From positions 62,001-126,000 of the forward strand of contig NZ_JBQKGG010000001.1 in assembly GCF_052118925.1 (NCBI RefSeq): a DNA stretch of 64,000 bases, in the 5' to 3' direction. The notes beneath the pieces are model-generated. The model saw only the letters and a program-made list of their open reading frames with translations. It searched no databases and was not told the DNA's origin. Shown piece by piece: positions 52,964 to 61,719 of this stretch. Positions within the stretch are counted from its first letter, which is position 1. Each line of letters opens with the position of its first letter. Source of the stretch: Lientehia sp934351765 (GTDB lineage: Bacteria > Bacillota > Clostridia > Lachnospirales > Lachnospiraceae). The position numbers and the translations under genes were made by a program.

Positions 52964-54070
52964 ATGATACAGACAGAAGAACTGATGGTGCATCGGGACG
53001 GTCGTCCCATCTATCCGATCCGGTTATCTGCGTCCTTTGACGGGCTGAAAGAAGCCATGGAGCCCCTTGCTCTTTCCGGCAGAAAGATATGTGTGGTTTC
53101 AGACAGTCAGGTGGCAGAGCTTTATATGGATGAGGTGTCCAGATGCCTGGAGTCTCTTGCAGGGACAGTTGTTTCCTTTGTGTTTTCTGCCGGAGAGCAG
53201 CATAAAAACCTGGATACGGTACGGGAGCTTTATGAAACGCTGATCCGGAATTCCTTCGACCGGAATGATGTGCTGGTGGCCCTCGGCGGCGGTGTGACCG
53301 GCGATCTGACCGGATTTGCAGCAGCCACTTATCTTCGCGGAATCCGCTTTGTCCAGATTCCCACAACCCTGCTTTCCCAGGTGGATTCCAGCATTGGCGG
53401 AAAGACCGGCGTGGATTTTGACTGCTATAAAAATATGGTCGGCGCCTTCTATATGCCGAAGCTGGTCTACATCAATGTGTCCGTACTGAAAACTCTGTCA
53501 GCGGAACAGTTTACTTCCGGCATGGGCGAGGTTGTCAAGCATGGCTGTATCCGGTCGGCAGCGTATTATCAGTGGCTTTCCGCTCATCGGAATGAGATCC
53601 GTAACCGGGAACTTCCGGCGCTTTTTGAAACCGTAAAGGGCAGCTGTCAGATCAAACGTGCTGTGGTTGAGGAAGATCCCACCGAACAGGGGATCCGTGC
53701 ATATTTAAATTTCGGCCATACTCTGGGGCATGCCATTGAAAAAGAAAAGAACTTTACCATGAGCCACGGTGCCTGTGTAGGCGCCGGCTGTGCAGCAGCA
53801 GCATGGATTTCGAAAAAACGCGGTCTGATTTCCGCAGAGAAGCTGGCACAGCTGGAGGAGCTTTTAAGCTTTTTCGGACTGCCGGTCCGTGTGGAAGACC
53901 TGGATATTGAAAAGATTTTAGACGCGGCAAAGCATGATAAAAAAATGGACTCCGGTGTAATTAAGTTCATTCTTCTGCATTCCATCGGCGAGGCATATAT
54001 TGACCGTACCGTAACAACGGAGGAAATGAAAGGAGCTCTTTTGTATCTGGCCGGAAGGGAGGACGCATGA
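52964..54070 (+). CDS. aroB: 3-dehydroquinate synthase
   Basis: AroB catalyses the second step of the shikimate pathway. The 368-residue protein has FSAGEQHKN, ALGGGVTGDLTGFAAATYLRG, IPTTLLSQVDSSIGGKTGVDF, the metal ligands in GEVVKHG, FGHTLGHAIE and the MSHGACVG end. It overlaps lspA by 4 bases. No other aro gene is nearby. Confidence 0.95.
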   Translation: MIQTEELMVHRDGRPIYPIRLSASFDGLKEAMEPLALSGRKICVVSDSQVAELYMDEVSRCLESLAGTVVSFVFSAGEQHKNLDTVRELYETLIRNSFDRNDVLVALGGGVTGDLTGFAAATYLRGIRFVQIPTTLLSQVDSSIGGKTGVDFDCYKNMVGAFYMPKLVYINVSVLKTLSAEQFTSGMGEVVKHGCIRSAAYYQWLSAHRNEIRNRELPALFETVKGSCQIKRAVVEEDPTEQGIRAYLNFGHTLGHAIEKEKNFTMSHGACVGAGCAAAAWISKKRGLISAEKLAQLEELLSFFGLPVRVEDLDIEKILDAAKHDKKMDSGVIKFILLHSIGEAYIDRTVTTEEMKGALLYLAGREDA

Positions 54071-54639
54071 CAGAAACGAAGAAAAATTCCGGAACAACTC
54101 AGACCGGCTGCAAGGGAAAAATCCTGGCCGGTTATCTGATCTTCAGTATTCTTCTGATCGTATTTGATCAGTGGACAAAGCATCTGGCTGTGGCAAAGCT
54201 CCGCGGAAAGGAAGCCTTCGTGCTGATTGATGGTGTGTTTGAGCTTTCCTATCTGGAAAACCGCGGCATGGCATGGGGATTGTTATCCGGCAGCCGGTGG
54301 CTGTTCTTAGCAGGAACTCTTGTGGTGCTGGTGCTGATCGTTTATGCGTTTCTCAAGGCTCCAGTAACCAGACGATACACGTTTCTTCGGTTTGTTCTGG
54401 CTCTTGTGGCGGCCGGTGCGGTCGGAAATATGATCGACCGTATGTTCAACGGCTATGTGGTGGATTTCTTTTCCTTTGTCCTGATCAGCTTCCCCATCTT
54501 CAATGTGGCAGACTGCTATGTAGTTGTTGGTGGAATCCTGTTTATCCTTGTATTTCTGTTCTATTATAAAGAAGAAGAGCTTTCGGTACTTCTTCCCGGA
54601 CGGAGAGAAAAGCAGACGCATAAGGGAGAGGAACTCTGA
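54067..54639 (+). CDS. lspA: lipoprotein signal peptidase
   Basis: LspA cleaves prolipoprotein signal peptides. The 190-residue protein has four membrane helices with YLENRGMAWGLLSG, GNMIDRMFNGYVVDF and FNVADCYVVVG, carrying both catalytic Asp residues. It is slightly long, with extra N- and C-terminal charged tails. rluD follows with TGATG overlap, a common pairing. Confidence 0.93.
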   Translation: MTETKKNSGTTQTGCKGKILAGYLIFSILLIVFDQWTKHLAVAKLRGKEAFVLIDGVFELSYLENRGMAWGLLSGSRWLFLAGTLVVLVLIVYAFLKAPVTRRYTFLRFVLALVAAGAVGNMIDRMFNGYVVDFFSFVLISFPIFNVADCYVVVGGILFILVFLFYYKEEELSVLLPGRREKQTHKGEEL

Positions 54640-55550
54640 TGGCGGCCTATGAATATACAGTTCTTCCGGAGGAATCCGGCTGCCGGATTGACCGGTATCT
54701 GTCTGAGAAGCCCGAATTGCCCTCCAGAAGCTATTTACAGAAGCTCATCGAGGAAGAGAGCATCACAGTCGGAAAACGGGCTGTAAAGGGCAATTACAAG
54801 GTCAGAACGGGAGATGAGATCCAGGTGGTGATCCCAGAACCGAAGGAGCTTTCGGTGGAGGCGGAGCCCATGGATCTGGATATCGTTTATGAGGACGAAG
54901 ATCTTCTGGTGGTCAATAAGCCCAAAGGCATGGTTGTTCATCCGGCGGCCGGCCATGAAAGCCATACGCTGGTCAATGGTCTTTTATATCACTGCCGCGG
55001 AAAGCTTTCCGGGATCAACGGGGTACTGCGCCCCGGAATTGTCCATCGGATCGACCGGGATACCACAGGGCTTTTACTGGTATGCAAAAACGATATGGCT
55101 CATGCCTCCATCGCGGAACAGCTTCGGGTCCATTCCATTACCCGCCGGTATCATGCCATTGTTCACGGAGAGCTTTCTTCGGACGGGACAATCGATGCAC
55201 CCATCGGGCGAAATCCAAACGACCGGATGAAGATGGCCGTCAATCGGCAGAATGGCAAAGAAGCCATTACCCATTATCATGTTCTGGAGCCCTTAAAGAA
55301 ATTTACCTATATCGAATGCCGCCTGGAAACCGGGCGCACCCACCAGATCCGGGTTCATATGGCTTCGATCCATCATCCGCTTCTGGGTGATACGGTCTAC
55401 GGACCGGCGAAGCCGGCTTATCCTACCGGAGGGCAGACACTTCACGCCAAGGTTCTGGGCTTTGTTCATCCTCGGACCGGAGCTTACATGGAATTTGAAG
55501 CTCCCCTTCCGGAATATTTCAAGAAATTGTTGGTAAATCTGCACATATAG
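54639..55550 (+). CDS. rluD: large-subunit pseudouridine synthase, RluA/RluD family
   Basis: This 303-residue enzyme has an N-terminal S4 domain (RIDRYLSEKPELPSRSYLQKL) and a catalytic domain with HRIDRDTTGLLLVCK, where the Asp is the nucleophile, and GRTHQIRVHM. RluD modifies helix 69 of 23S rRNA; other RluA-family targets are possible. It is the last gene of the sepF operon. Confidence 0.92.
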   Translation: MAAYEYTVLPEESGCRIDRYLSEKPELPSRSYLQKLIEEESITVGKRAVKGNYKVRTGDEIQVVIPEPKELSVEAEPMDLDIVYEDEDLLVVNKPKGMVVHPAAGHESHTLVNGLLYHCRGKLSGINGVLRPGIVHRIDRDTTGLLLVCKNDMAHASIAEQLRVHSITRRYHAIVHGELSSDGTIDAPIGRNPNDRMKMAVNRQNGKEAITHYHVLEPLKKFTYIECRLETGRTHQIRVHMASIHHPLLGDTVYGPAKPAYPTGGQTLHAKVLGFVHPRTGAYMEFEAPLPEYFKKLLVNLHI

Positions 55551-55597
55551 CTGTACTTTTTCTTGAAAATACAGTATAATATGAATAGATTATGGTA

Positions 55598-55670
55598 CTG
55601 GTGAGACGATTTGTTTCATCAGAAGCGGCTGAGATGGTCCGAGACCTGATCTCAGCTGTTTTTGTTTTAA
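55598..55670 (+). terminator. tandem hairpins with terminator before the first cytidylate-kinase-like gene
   Basis: A 10-bp stem (55598-55607 with 55613-55622, two G-U pairs) is followed by GCTGAGAT (55628-55635) and ATCTCAGC (55649-55656), enclosing GGTC-CGA-GACC. TGTTTTTGTTTT comes next. A TATAAT at 55575-55580 upstream suggests it could be a leader attenuator; it may simply end the rluD operon. Confidence 0.7.
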
Positions 55671-55697
55671 TTTTATATTTGAGAGGAGCTGGATATT

Positions 55698-56336
55698 ATG
55701 CACGGAAACCTGGTTATTACAATCGGAAGAGAATGCGGCAGCGGCGGAAGGTTCATCGGGCAGAAGCTGGCAAAGCGTCTTGGTGTGAAATGCTATGATA
55801 AAGAACTGCTTTCCCTGTCCGCAAAGAACAGCGGACTGTGTGAAGAGATCTTTGAACACCATGATGAAAAGCCCACCAACAGCTTTTTATATTCCCTCGT
55901 CATGGACACGTATTCCATGAGTTACAATCCGTCCGGATTTGTAGATATGCCTCTGAATCAGAAGGTCTTTCTGGCGCAGTTTGATACCATCAAGCAGCTT
56001 GCAGAAAAGGAATCCTGTGTCATCGTCGGACGGTGTGCCGACTATGCACTGGCGGATTATCCCAATACGGTATCAGTGTTTACAACCGCAGCCTATGAGG
56101 ACAAGGTTGAATATCTGAAGGAGCATTATCATATTGAACCGGGAAAGATCAAGGATTTTATTACAAAGACCGACAAAAAGCGTGCTTCCTATTATAATTA
56201 TTATTCCAACAAAAAGTGGGGCGCATCCAAGAGCTATGATCTCTGTATCAACCGCAGTGCCGTTGGCTTTGACGGTGCCGTTGATGCAATCCTGAACTTT
56301 GTGGAACTGAAGAAAAAGAATCGGGAAGCTCAATAA
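55698..56336 (+). CDS. cytidylate-kinase-like protein, paralogue 1
   Basis: This 212-residue P-loop kinase-like protein (AAA_26 group) starts with ITIGRECGSGGRFIGQKLA, a Walker A variant, and has CYDKEL and ESCVIVGRCADYALAD. The C-terminal part has DKKRASYYNYYSNKKWG and YDLCINRSAVG. Many Clostridia encode several such proteins; the substrate is not established. AGAGGAGC precedes the ATG. A paralogue lies at 58779-59399. Confidence 0.8.
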   Translation: MHGNLVITIGRECGSGGRFIGQKLAKRLGVKCYDKELLSLSAKNSGLCEEIFEHHDEKPTNSFLYSLVMDTYSMSYNPSGFVDMPLNQKVFLAQFDTIKQLAEKESCVIVGRCADYALADYPNTVSVFTTAAYEDKVEYLKEHYHIEPGKIKDFITKTDKKRASYYNYYSNKKWGASKSYDLCINRSAVGFDGAVDAILNFVELKKKNREAQ

Positions 56337-56347
56337 AGGAGTATGAC

Positions 56348-57307
56348 ATGAAATATATTGAAGTCGGTACAACGGGGTTAAAGGCGTCGAATATCATTAT
56401 GGGCTGTATGCGGCTCAAGGGAAAAACACCGAAGGAGGCGGACGCACTGGTAAAGAATGCCATGGAGTGCGGCGTCAACTATTTTGATCATGCCGATGTC
56501 TACGGCAGCGCCGGCCAGAGAGGAGAGTGCGAGGAGATCTTCGGAAAGATGCTGAAGCTTTCCGCACCGTCTCTCCGGGAAAAAATGATCATTCAGAGCA
56601 AATGCGGGATCATCAAAAGCGAGATCGGGTCGTATGATTTTTCCAAGGAACATATCGTAAAGGCCGCAGATGGGATCCTGAGCCGTCTGGGAATCGAATA
56701 TCTGGACTTTCTGCTTCTGCATCGTCCCGATGCCCTGATGGAGCCGGAGGAAGTGGCGGAGGCTTTTGAGACGCTTTATAATGCCGGAAAGGTTCGTCAT
56801 TTCGGCGTCTCCAATCACCGTCCCCTGCAGGCAGAGCTGCTTCAGAAGTATGTACCCTTTAAGCTGCAGGTTAATCAGCTTCAGTTAAGCATCGACCACA
56901 GCCCCATGATCGATTCCGGCATTGCCGCCAATACGGACAGTGTGCAGGGCTATGATAAGGAGGGATCGGTACTGGAGTATTCCAGACTGCATGATATGAC
57001 GATCCAGGCGTGGTCACCGTTCCAGGTGAGCGGTCCGATCAGTTCTTCCTCTGCTCATATCTTTCTGGGGGACCGGGAGCATTTCGGGAAGCTCAATGAG
57101 GTTATTGACCGTCTGGCAGAAAAATATGACGTTACGAACACCGCCATTGCGGTTGCGTGGATTACCAGACACCCGGCCAATATCCAGGTGATCTGCGGTA
57201 CCATGAATCCCAGTCGGATGAAAGACGCCTGTGCCGGTTCGGATCTGCCGCTTACAAGAAGTGAATGGTATGAGTTGTATCAGGCTGCGGGAAAGAAGCT
57301 GCCGTAA
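56348..57307 (+). CDS. aldo/keto reductase
   Basis: This 319-residue TIM-barrel NADPH oxidoreductase has the catalytic Asp/Tyr in FDHADVYG, Lys in QSKCG, His in LLHRPD, and FGVSNHRP. It resembles the YdhF type of E. coli. The substrate is unknown. AAAGGAG lies before the ATG, 11 bases after the kinase-like gene. Confidence 0.9.
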   Translation: MKYIEVGTTGLKASNIIMGCMRLKGKTPKEADALVKNAMECGVNYFDHADVYGSAGQRGECEEIFGKMLKLSAPSLREKMIIQSKCGIIKSEIGSYDFSKEHIVKAADGILSRLGIEYLDFLLLHRPDALMEPEEVAEAFETLYNAGKVRHFGVSNHRPLQAELLQKYVPFKLQVNQLQLSIDHSPMIDSGIAANTDSVQGYDKEGSVLEYSRLHDMTIQAWSPFQVSGPISSSSAHIFLGDREHFGKLNEVIDRLAEKYDVTNTAIAVAWITRHPANIQVICGTMNPSRMKDACAGSDLPLTRSEWYELYQAAGKKLP

Positions 57308-57327
57308 TAACTAAAAGAAATTTTACT

Positions 57328-57374
57328 TATGCACCGGTTACGCAGAAAAACCTGCGATCCGGTGCATATTTTTT
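57328..57374 (+). terminator. terminator after the aldo/keto reductase
   Basis: TATGCACCGG (57328-57337) and CCGGTGCATA (57359-57368) form a perfect stem with an inner CGCAG/CTGCG pair; TTTTTT follows. Confidence 0.85.
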
Positions 57375-57375
57375 G

Positions 57376-57425
57376 GTTTCATACGAAAGTTCGTCCTATG
57401 AAACCAAAACGCTTTCATACGAAAA
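57376..57425. repeat. modular intergenic hairpin repeat, copy C (partial)
   Basis: GTTTCATACGA...TCCTATGAAAC (57376-57404) is the first module, followed by CAAAACG and a partial echo TTTCATACGAAAA. It ends 8 bases before the MATE stop, between convergent genes. Confidence 0.6.
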
Positions 57426-57432
57426 CGGTCAA

Positions 57433-58776
57433 TTATTTTACTGCGGCAGTGTTTTTGCCCCAGGGACCCTTGCTGTAAAAAATCATGGACAGACAGGTTG
57501 CCACAGACCAGCCGATGGGCCATGCACACCAGATACCTACTGCGCTGTTCAGGATTTTAGAAAGAACAAATGCAAGAACCACACGGAGAATCAGGTCGGT
57601 AAAAGTTGCAATCATGAATTTCTTCATCATCTCTGCGCCACGGAGGATGCCGTCGGCAACCAGCTTGGCAGAAACCACAAAGTAGAACGGTGCTACAATC
57701 CGCAGAAACAGAAGTCCGGTTCCGATTGCAGGGCCGGTGGGATCATCCATGAACAGGAGCAGAAAATATTTTCCTGCAAACAGATAGAGAAGCACCAGCG
57801 GAATGCATAAGGTCCATACCAGCTTGAGACCAGCCTTGAAGCCCTGTTTTACACGCTCCAGCTTTGCTGCGCCCATGTTCTGGGCAGTATAGTTGGAAAC
57901 ACCGTTTCCAAGAGTGGTAAAGGATGTGATCACCAGGTTGTTTAACTTGATCGCAGCAGAATATCCGGCCATAACACTGGTTCCGAAACCGTTGATGATA
58001 CTCTGGATCATAATATTGCCTACCGAGATAAAACTCTGCTGTAAGATACTGGGAATTGCAACAACCGAAATCTTTTTGAAAATCGGCCAGGAAAACAGCG
58101 ATGCCTTCCCTTCATGGGGAACTGTCTTTAAGCGCTTCAATACAAACAGGATTGCCAGCACACAGCTTACTCCCTGACAGATGAAGGTTGCCCAGGCCAC
58201 ACCGGCTACACCCATATTGAACGCAGTCACAAAGAGAATATCCATTCCGATGTTGGAGGTAGAGGATACCGCCAGGAATAAGAACGGGGTTTTGGAATCA
58301 CCAAGAGCTGAGAAGATACCGGTAGCGATATTATAGAAAAAGACAAACGGAAGCCCCCAGATATAAATATCCAGATAAAGCTGGGAATCACCGATGATCT
58401 CCGCTGGTGTATTGATCAGCTCCAGCAACGCATGACAGCCGAGAATACCAAGCAGCATCAGCAGTGCACAGAGGATCGCGCTGGAAATCATCGTGGTATA
58501 AACAGCCGTTTTCATTTTTCCATATTGTTTTGCTCCAAAAAACTGGGAGACGACAACGGAACATCCGATATTGCAGCCAAACGCAAACGCGATGAAGATC
58601 AGAGTGATCTCATAGCCGTTTCCGACGGCTGCCAGAGCATTTTCACCAATAAATTTGCCGGCAACCAGGCTGTCGGCAATATTATAAAGCTGCTGGAAGA
58701 TAATACTTCCAAACAATGGAAGACAGAAGCGCCAGAGGACGGATTCCGGCTTTCCTACAGTAAGATCCTTATTCAT
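57433..58776 (-). CDS. MATE-family multidrug/cation exporter
   Basis: This 447-residue protein has 12 predicted membrane helices. LWRFCLPLFGSIIFQQLYNIADSL and the second-half repeat FKKISVVAIPSILQQSFISVGN are typical of MATE (DinF/NorM) proteins. I placed the start at 58776 for AAGGAGCG and family alignment. It follows the second cytidylate-kinase-like gene by 2 bases, so the two are co-transcribed. The substrate is unknown. Confidence 0.9.
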   Translation of the reverse strand: MNKDLTVGKPESVLWRFCLPLFGSIIFQQLYNIADSLVAGKFIGENALAAVGNGYEITLIFIAFAFGCNIGCSVVVSQFFGAKQYGKMKTAVYTTMISSAILCALLMLLGILGCHALLELINTPAEIIGDSQLYLDIYIWGLPFVFFYNIATGIFSALGDSKTPFLFLAVSSTSNIGMDILFVTAFNMGVAGVAWATFICQGVSCVLAILFVLKRLKTVPHEGKASLFSWPIFKKISVVAIPSILQQSFISVGNIMIQSIINGFGTSVMAGYSAAIKLNNLVITSFTTLGNGVSNYTAQNMGAAKLERVKQGFKAGLKLVWTLCIPLVLLYLFAGKYFLLLFMDDPTGPAIGTGLLFLRIVAPFYFVVSAKLVADGILRGAEMMKKFMIATFTDLILRVVLAFVLSKILNSAVGIWCAWPIGWSVATCLSMIFYSKGPWGKNTAAVK

Positions 58777-58778
58777 GC

Positions 58779-59399
58779 TTAAACACGCTCCTTCATACTC
58801 GTTACTAACAGATCCACACAACCGTCAATGCCATAGGAACTGCTGGAAAGCATTATGTCATAGCTTTCCGGTTTTCCCCACTGGGTTTCCGAATAGAAAT
58901 CGAAATACTGCCGGCGCATACGGTCGATCCGTTTCATCCTCTTTTCGGCATCCCTGCGGTTCAGGCTGTTTCGATCCATGATCCGGGAAAGCTTCTGTTC
59001 CAGATTCGCATAAATAAACACTGATAAGACCTTGTCCGCCCCAAGCGAATCACGCAGAAGCGAGGAAGCACAGCGTCCGATAATCACACAGGAACCTTTT
59101 GCAGCCAGTTCCTCGATCACACGGCGTTCCGCATCAAAGGTGATCTGGCTTTCGGAATAGAACGCGTTCTGGATGCCTGCGGAGTCCACAAAGACATCAC
59201 CGGTCAGAAACCGGTCATGGTTGACTGGTTTTTCATCTTCATCCTTTAAAAGAGAGTAGGAGAGATGAGATTCCTCTGCCGTCTTTTTCAAAATTAATTT
59301 GTCATAACAGGGAATATCCAGTGCCGCTGCAAGACGTTCGCCAATCTCACGGCCGCCGCTTCCATATTCCCGTCCAATACAGATTACTGTCTTTTTCAT
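58779..59399 (-). CDS. cytidylate-kinase-like protein, paralogue 2
   Basis: This 206-residue relative of the gene at 55698 has ICIGREYGSGGREIGERLAAAL, IPCYDKLILKKTAEES, GSCVIIGRCASSLL, RMRRQYFDFYSETQWG and YDIMLSSSSYGIDG. It has a more canonical phosphate-binding loop region than paralogue 1. It is the first gene of a two-gene unit with the MATE exporter. Confidence 0.8.
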   Translation of the reverse strand: MKKTVICIGREYGSGGREIGERLAAALDIPCYDKLILKKTAEESHLSYSLLKDEDEKPVNHDRFLTGDVFVDSAGIQNAFYSESQITFDAERRVIEELAAKGSCVIIGRCASSLLRDSLGADKVLSVFIYANLEQKLSRIMDRNSLNRRDAEKRMKRIDRMRRQYFDFYSETQWGKPESYDIMLSSSSYGIDGCVDLLVTSMKERV

Positions 59400-59451
59400 C
59401 TTGGATTCCTCTTTTCCATGATAGATATGGAGTTCTTTTTACACCGAAGTT

Positions 59452-59480
59452 ATTATAGCGGGAAAGTAAAAAAATGGGAA
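59452..59480 (-). promoter_or_regulatory. promoter of the kinase-like/MATE unit
   Basis: On the minus strand TTCCCA (59475-59480), a 17-base spacer and TATAAT (59452-59457). Confidence 0.5.
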
Positions 59481-59536
59481 ACACATATTTTAAATGTTTG
59501 ATATGTCAATTTGACATGGTAAGATAACTAGTTCAC

Positions 59537-59575
59537 ATAAATGCCTTATATGAATGCCTTACATGAATGTCTTAG
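59537..59575. repeat. three tandem 13-bp units
   Basis: ATAAATGCCTTAT, ATGAATGCCTTAC and ATGAATGTCTTAG run head to tail. They lie in the 465-base A+T-rich gap between the divergent kinase-like and ttcA genes. The rest of that gap holds the minus-strand promoter, the dispersed motif copy 2 and the 20-bp units. Confidence 0.5.
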
Positions 59576-59686
59576 CTTGAAATGCAGGTTTTTATAACCG
59601 AAAGCTCTTTCTGACCATATTTATTCGTTAAAGTTGAGTTTTGCGAATAAATAGAATAATACAAAGAACATACTCTCTCAGGGGAA

Positions 59687-59727
59687 ATGTGCCGGTTAGC
59701 TGGCCTGAGTGGGCCGCAAAAGGAAAT
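59687..59727 (+). repeat. dispersed ~40-bp motif, copy 2
   Basis: ATGTGCCGGTTAGCTGGCCT, then GAGTGGGCCGCAAAAGG. It aligns with the copies at 7007-7047 and 25634-25674 (reverse). Confidence 0.5.
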
Positions 59728-59760
59728 TTAAAACATTTATTTATAGGTTTCGTTATGTTA

Positions 59761-59840
59761 TACTATATTCTGTTTAGAAAGACCTAACGTTGTTTACGAA
59801 AATCTAAAGCTGTTTGGGAACACCTACATTTATTAACGAT
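59761..59840. repeat. four imperfect 20-bp units before ttcA
   Basis: Consecutive 20-base blocks share CTA at bases 4-6, TGTTT at bases 11-15 and a GAA-like end, clearest in blocks 2 and 3 (GACCTAACGTTGTTTACGAA, AATCTAAAGCTGTTTGGGAA). Blocks 1 and 4 are weaker. The first block overlaps a possible -10 box (TATACT, 59759-59764). Confidence 0.4.
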
Positions 59841-59864
59841 TTCATACATAAAGGACTACTCACT

Positions 59865-60587
59865 ATGGAACTTCAAAAATTATTAAGCTACACCCGCCGG
59901 GCGGTCGATGATTACCGGATGATCGAATCCGGTGATAAAATCGCCGTTGGAATTTCCGGAGGCAAGGACAGTTTAACCTTATTATACGCGCTTCATGGAC
60001 TGCAGCGTTTTTATCCGAAGCCGTTTTCCATCGAAGCCATCAGCATCGCTGTATTCCCGGATATGGAGCTATCTCCGGTAAAGAAATTGTGTAAAGAGCT
60101 TGAGATTCCCTACACGATTGTTTCCACGCAGATCGGTGAAATTGTATTTGATGTGCGGAAAGAATCGAATCCCTGTTCGCTGTGTGCGAAAATGCGGAAA
60201 GGTGCGTTCAATGACAAAGCTAAGGAACTTGGTTGCAATAAAATTGCTTATGCCCATCATAAGGATGACATTGTGGAAACCATGTTAATGTCCCTGATCT
60301 ATGAGGGAAGATTTCACTCGTTCTCTCCTGTCACTCATCTGGACCGCATGAACTTGACTGTGATCCGGCCGCTTCTTTATGTACCGGAGGCGGATATCAT
60401 CGGCTTCAAAAATAAATTTCATCTTCCGGTCTGTAAAAATCCATGTCCGGCGGACGGCCATACCCGGAGAGAATATGTGAAAGATCTGGTACGTACCTTG
60501 ACGAAAGAAAATCCCGGTACAAAAGAACGGATGTTTTCAGCAGTGATCAATGGAAATCTTCCGGACTGGCCGGAAAGAAAGCGATAA
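59865..60587 (+). CDS. ttcA: tRNA 2-thiocytidine synthetase TtcA-type
   Basis: TtcA thiolates C32 of tRNAs using an iron-sulfur cluster. The 240-residue protein has the PP-loop ISGGKDSLTLLYAL (residues 31-36), C104-S-L-C107 and a third Cys in VCKNPCPADGHTRR, the three cluster ligands. It is shorter than the E. coli enzyme, as usual in Clostridia. ATG 59865 follows AAAGGA. Confidence 0.85.
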   Translation: MELQKLLSYTRRAVDDYRMIESGDKIAVGISGGKDSLTLLYALHGLQRFYPKPFSIEAISIAVFPDMELSPVKKLCKELEIPYTIVSTQIGEIVFDVRKESNPCSLCAKMRKGAFNDKAKELGCNKIAYAHHKDDIVETMLMSLIYEGRFHSFSPVTHLDRMNLTVIRPLLYVPEADIIGFKNKFHLPVCKNPCPADGHTRREYVKDLVRTLTKENPGTKERMFSAVINGNLPDWPERKR

Positions 60588-60603
60588 GAGAAAGGAGCAG
60601 GCT

Positions 60604-61668
60604 ATGGAACAGAAACCATATTATGAGCAGGTAGACATTCAGAATACCATGAAGCTGCGGGAACTGATCGCTTCTCTCCCACCCTTCTGCGGAACGTTTT
60701 TCCGTGGAATCGAGCCGACTACTTCCTCCCGTACCAGGATCGCATACGCGTATGACCTGCGGGTATTTTTTGAGTTCTTGATAAAGAATAACCCTGCACT
60801 TTCCCAAAAAGGAATCCGGGCGATTACTCTGGAAGATCTTGATAAGATAAAACCGGTAGATCTGGAAGAATATATGGAATATCTGAAATACTATTCCGAT
60901 GAGGAACAAAAGGAACATATCAATAAGGAACGTGGAATTACCAGAAAAATTTCTGCACTGAAATCGTTCTATAATTACTTTTATAAGAAAGAGGCAATCA
61001 CGACAAATCCGGCAGCTCTGATCGAGCTTCCAAAGCTCCATACCAAGGAAATTGTCCGTCTGGATATTGATGAGGTTGCCAGCTTACTGGATCAGGTGGA
61101 AAGCGGTGAAGGTCTGACGAAACATCAGAAAGCCTTTCATGAAAAAACAAAGGTTCGTGACGTGGCTCTTCTGACACTTCTTCTTGGAACCGGTATCCGT
61201 GTATCCGAGTGTGTCGGACTGGATTTAGATGATGTCGATTTCAAAAATGATGGAATCCGGATCCACCGAAAGGGTGGAAAGGAAGTTGTTGTTTATTTCG
61301 GAGATGAGGTACGAGAAGCATTGCTGGCTTATCTGGAACAGCGGAAACAGATGATTCCTGTCGATGGCGAAGAACAGGCACTATTCCTCTCTCTCCGATC
61401 CAGACGGATCGGCGTCAAAACCGTGGAAAACCTGGTAAAAAAGTATGCCAGGCTGGTAACGCCCCTGAAAAAGATCACTCCCCATAAGCTCCGCAGTACG
61501 TATGGCACAAATTTATACCGGGAAACCGGGGATATTTATCTTGTGGCGGATGTTCTCGGACATTCCGATGTTAATACAACCAGAAAGCATTATGCCGCTT
61601 TGGAGGATGAACGGCGGCGCAGTGCCAGAAATGCGGTTCGACTGAGGGAAAAACCGGATGGGAAATAA
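60604..61668 (+). CDS. XerC/D-like tyrosine recombinase
   Basis: This 354-residue protein has an N-terminal core-binding SAM-like domain (about 40-130) and a catalytic domain with R199 (GTGIRVSECVGL), K223 (HRKGGKE), H294/R297 (HKLRSTYG), H320 (LGHSDVNTTRKHYA) and nucleophile Y330. All catalytic residues are present. It could be a chromosome-resolving Xer protein or a domesticated integrase; the absence of cargo, att-like repeats or excisionase nearby favours a chromosomal role. AGGAGC precedes ATG 60604. Confidence 0.85.
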   Translation: MEQKPYYEQVDIQNTMKLRELIASLPPFCGTFFRGIEPTTSSRTRIAYAYDLRVFFEFLIKNNPALSQKGIRAITLEDLDKIKPVDLEEYMEYLKYYSDEEQKEHINKERGITRKISALKSFYNYFYKKEAITTNPAALIELPKLHTKEIVRLDIDEVASLLDQVESGEGLTKHQKAFHEKTKVRDVALLTLLLGTGIRVSECVGLDLDDVDFKNDGIRIHRKGGKEVVVYFGDEVREALLAYLEQRKQMIPVDGEEQALFLSLRSRRIGVKTVENLVKKYARLVTPLKKITPHKLRSTYGTNLYRETGDIYLVADVLGHSDVNTTRKHYAALEDERRRSARNAVRLREKPDGK

Positions 61669-61719
61669 TGCTCTTTGCGATATAAGAGAAAAGGCAATCA
61701 CACGGTTGTACGGATGAAT

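Noticed and set aside
55623..55656. TPP-riboswitch-like words CTGAGAT and ACCTGATCT
   Set aside because: They are the two arms of a simple terminator; the GGATAATGCCAGCGTAGGGAA-type part of a THI box is absent and the downstream gene is not a thiamine gene.
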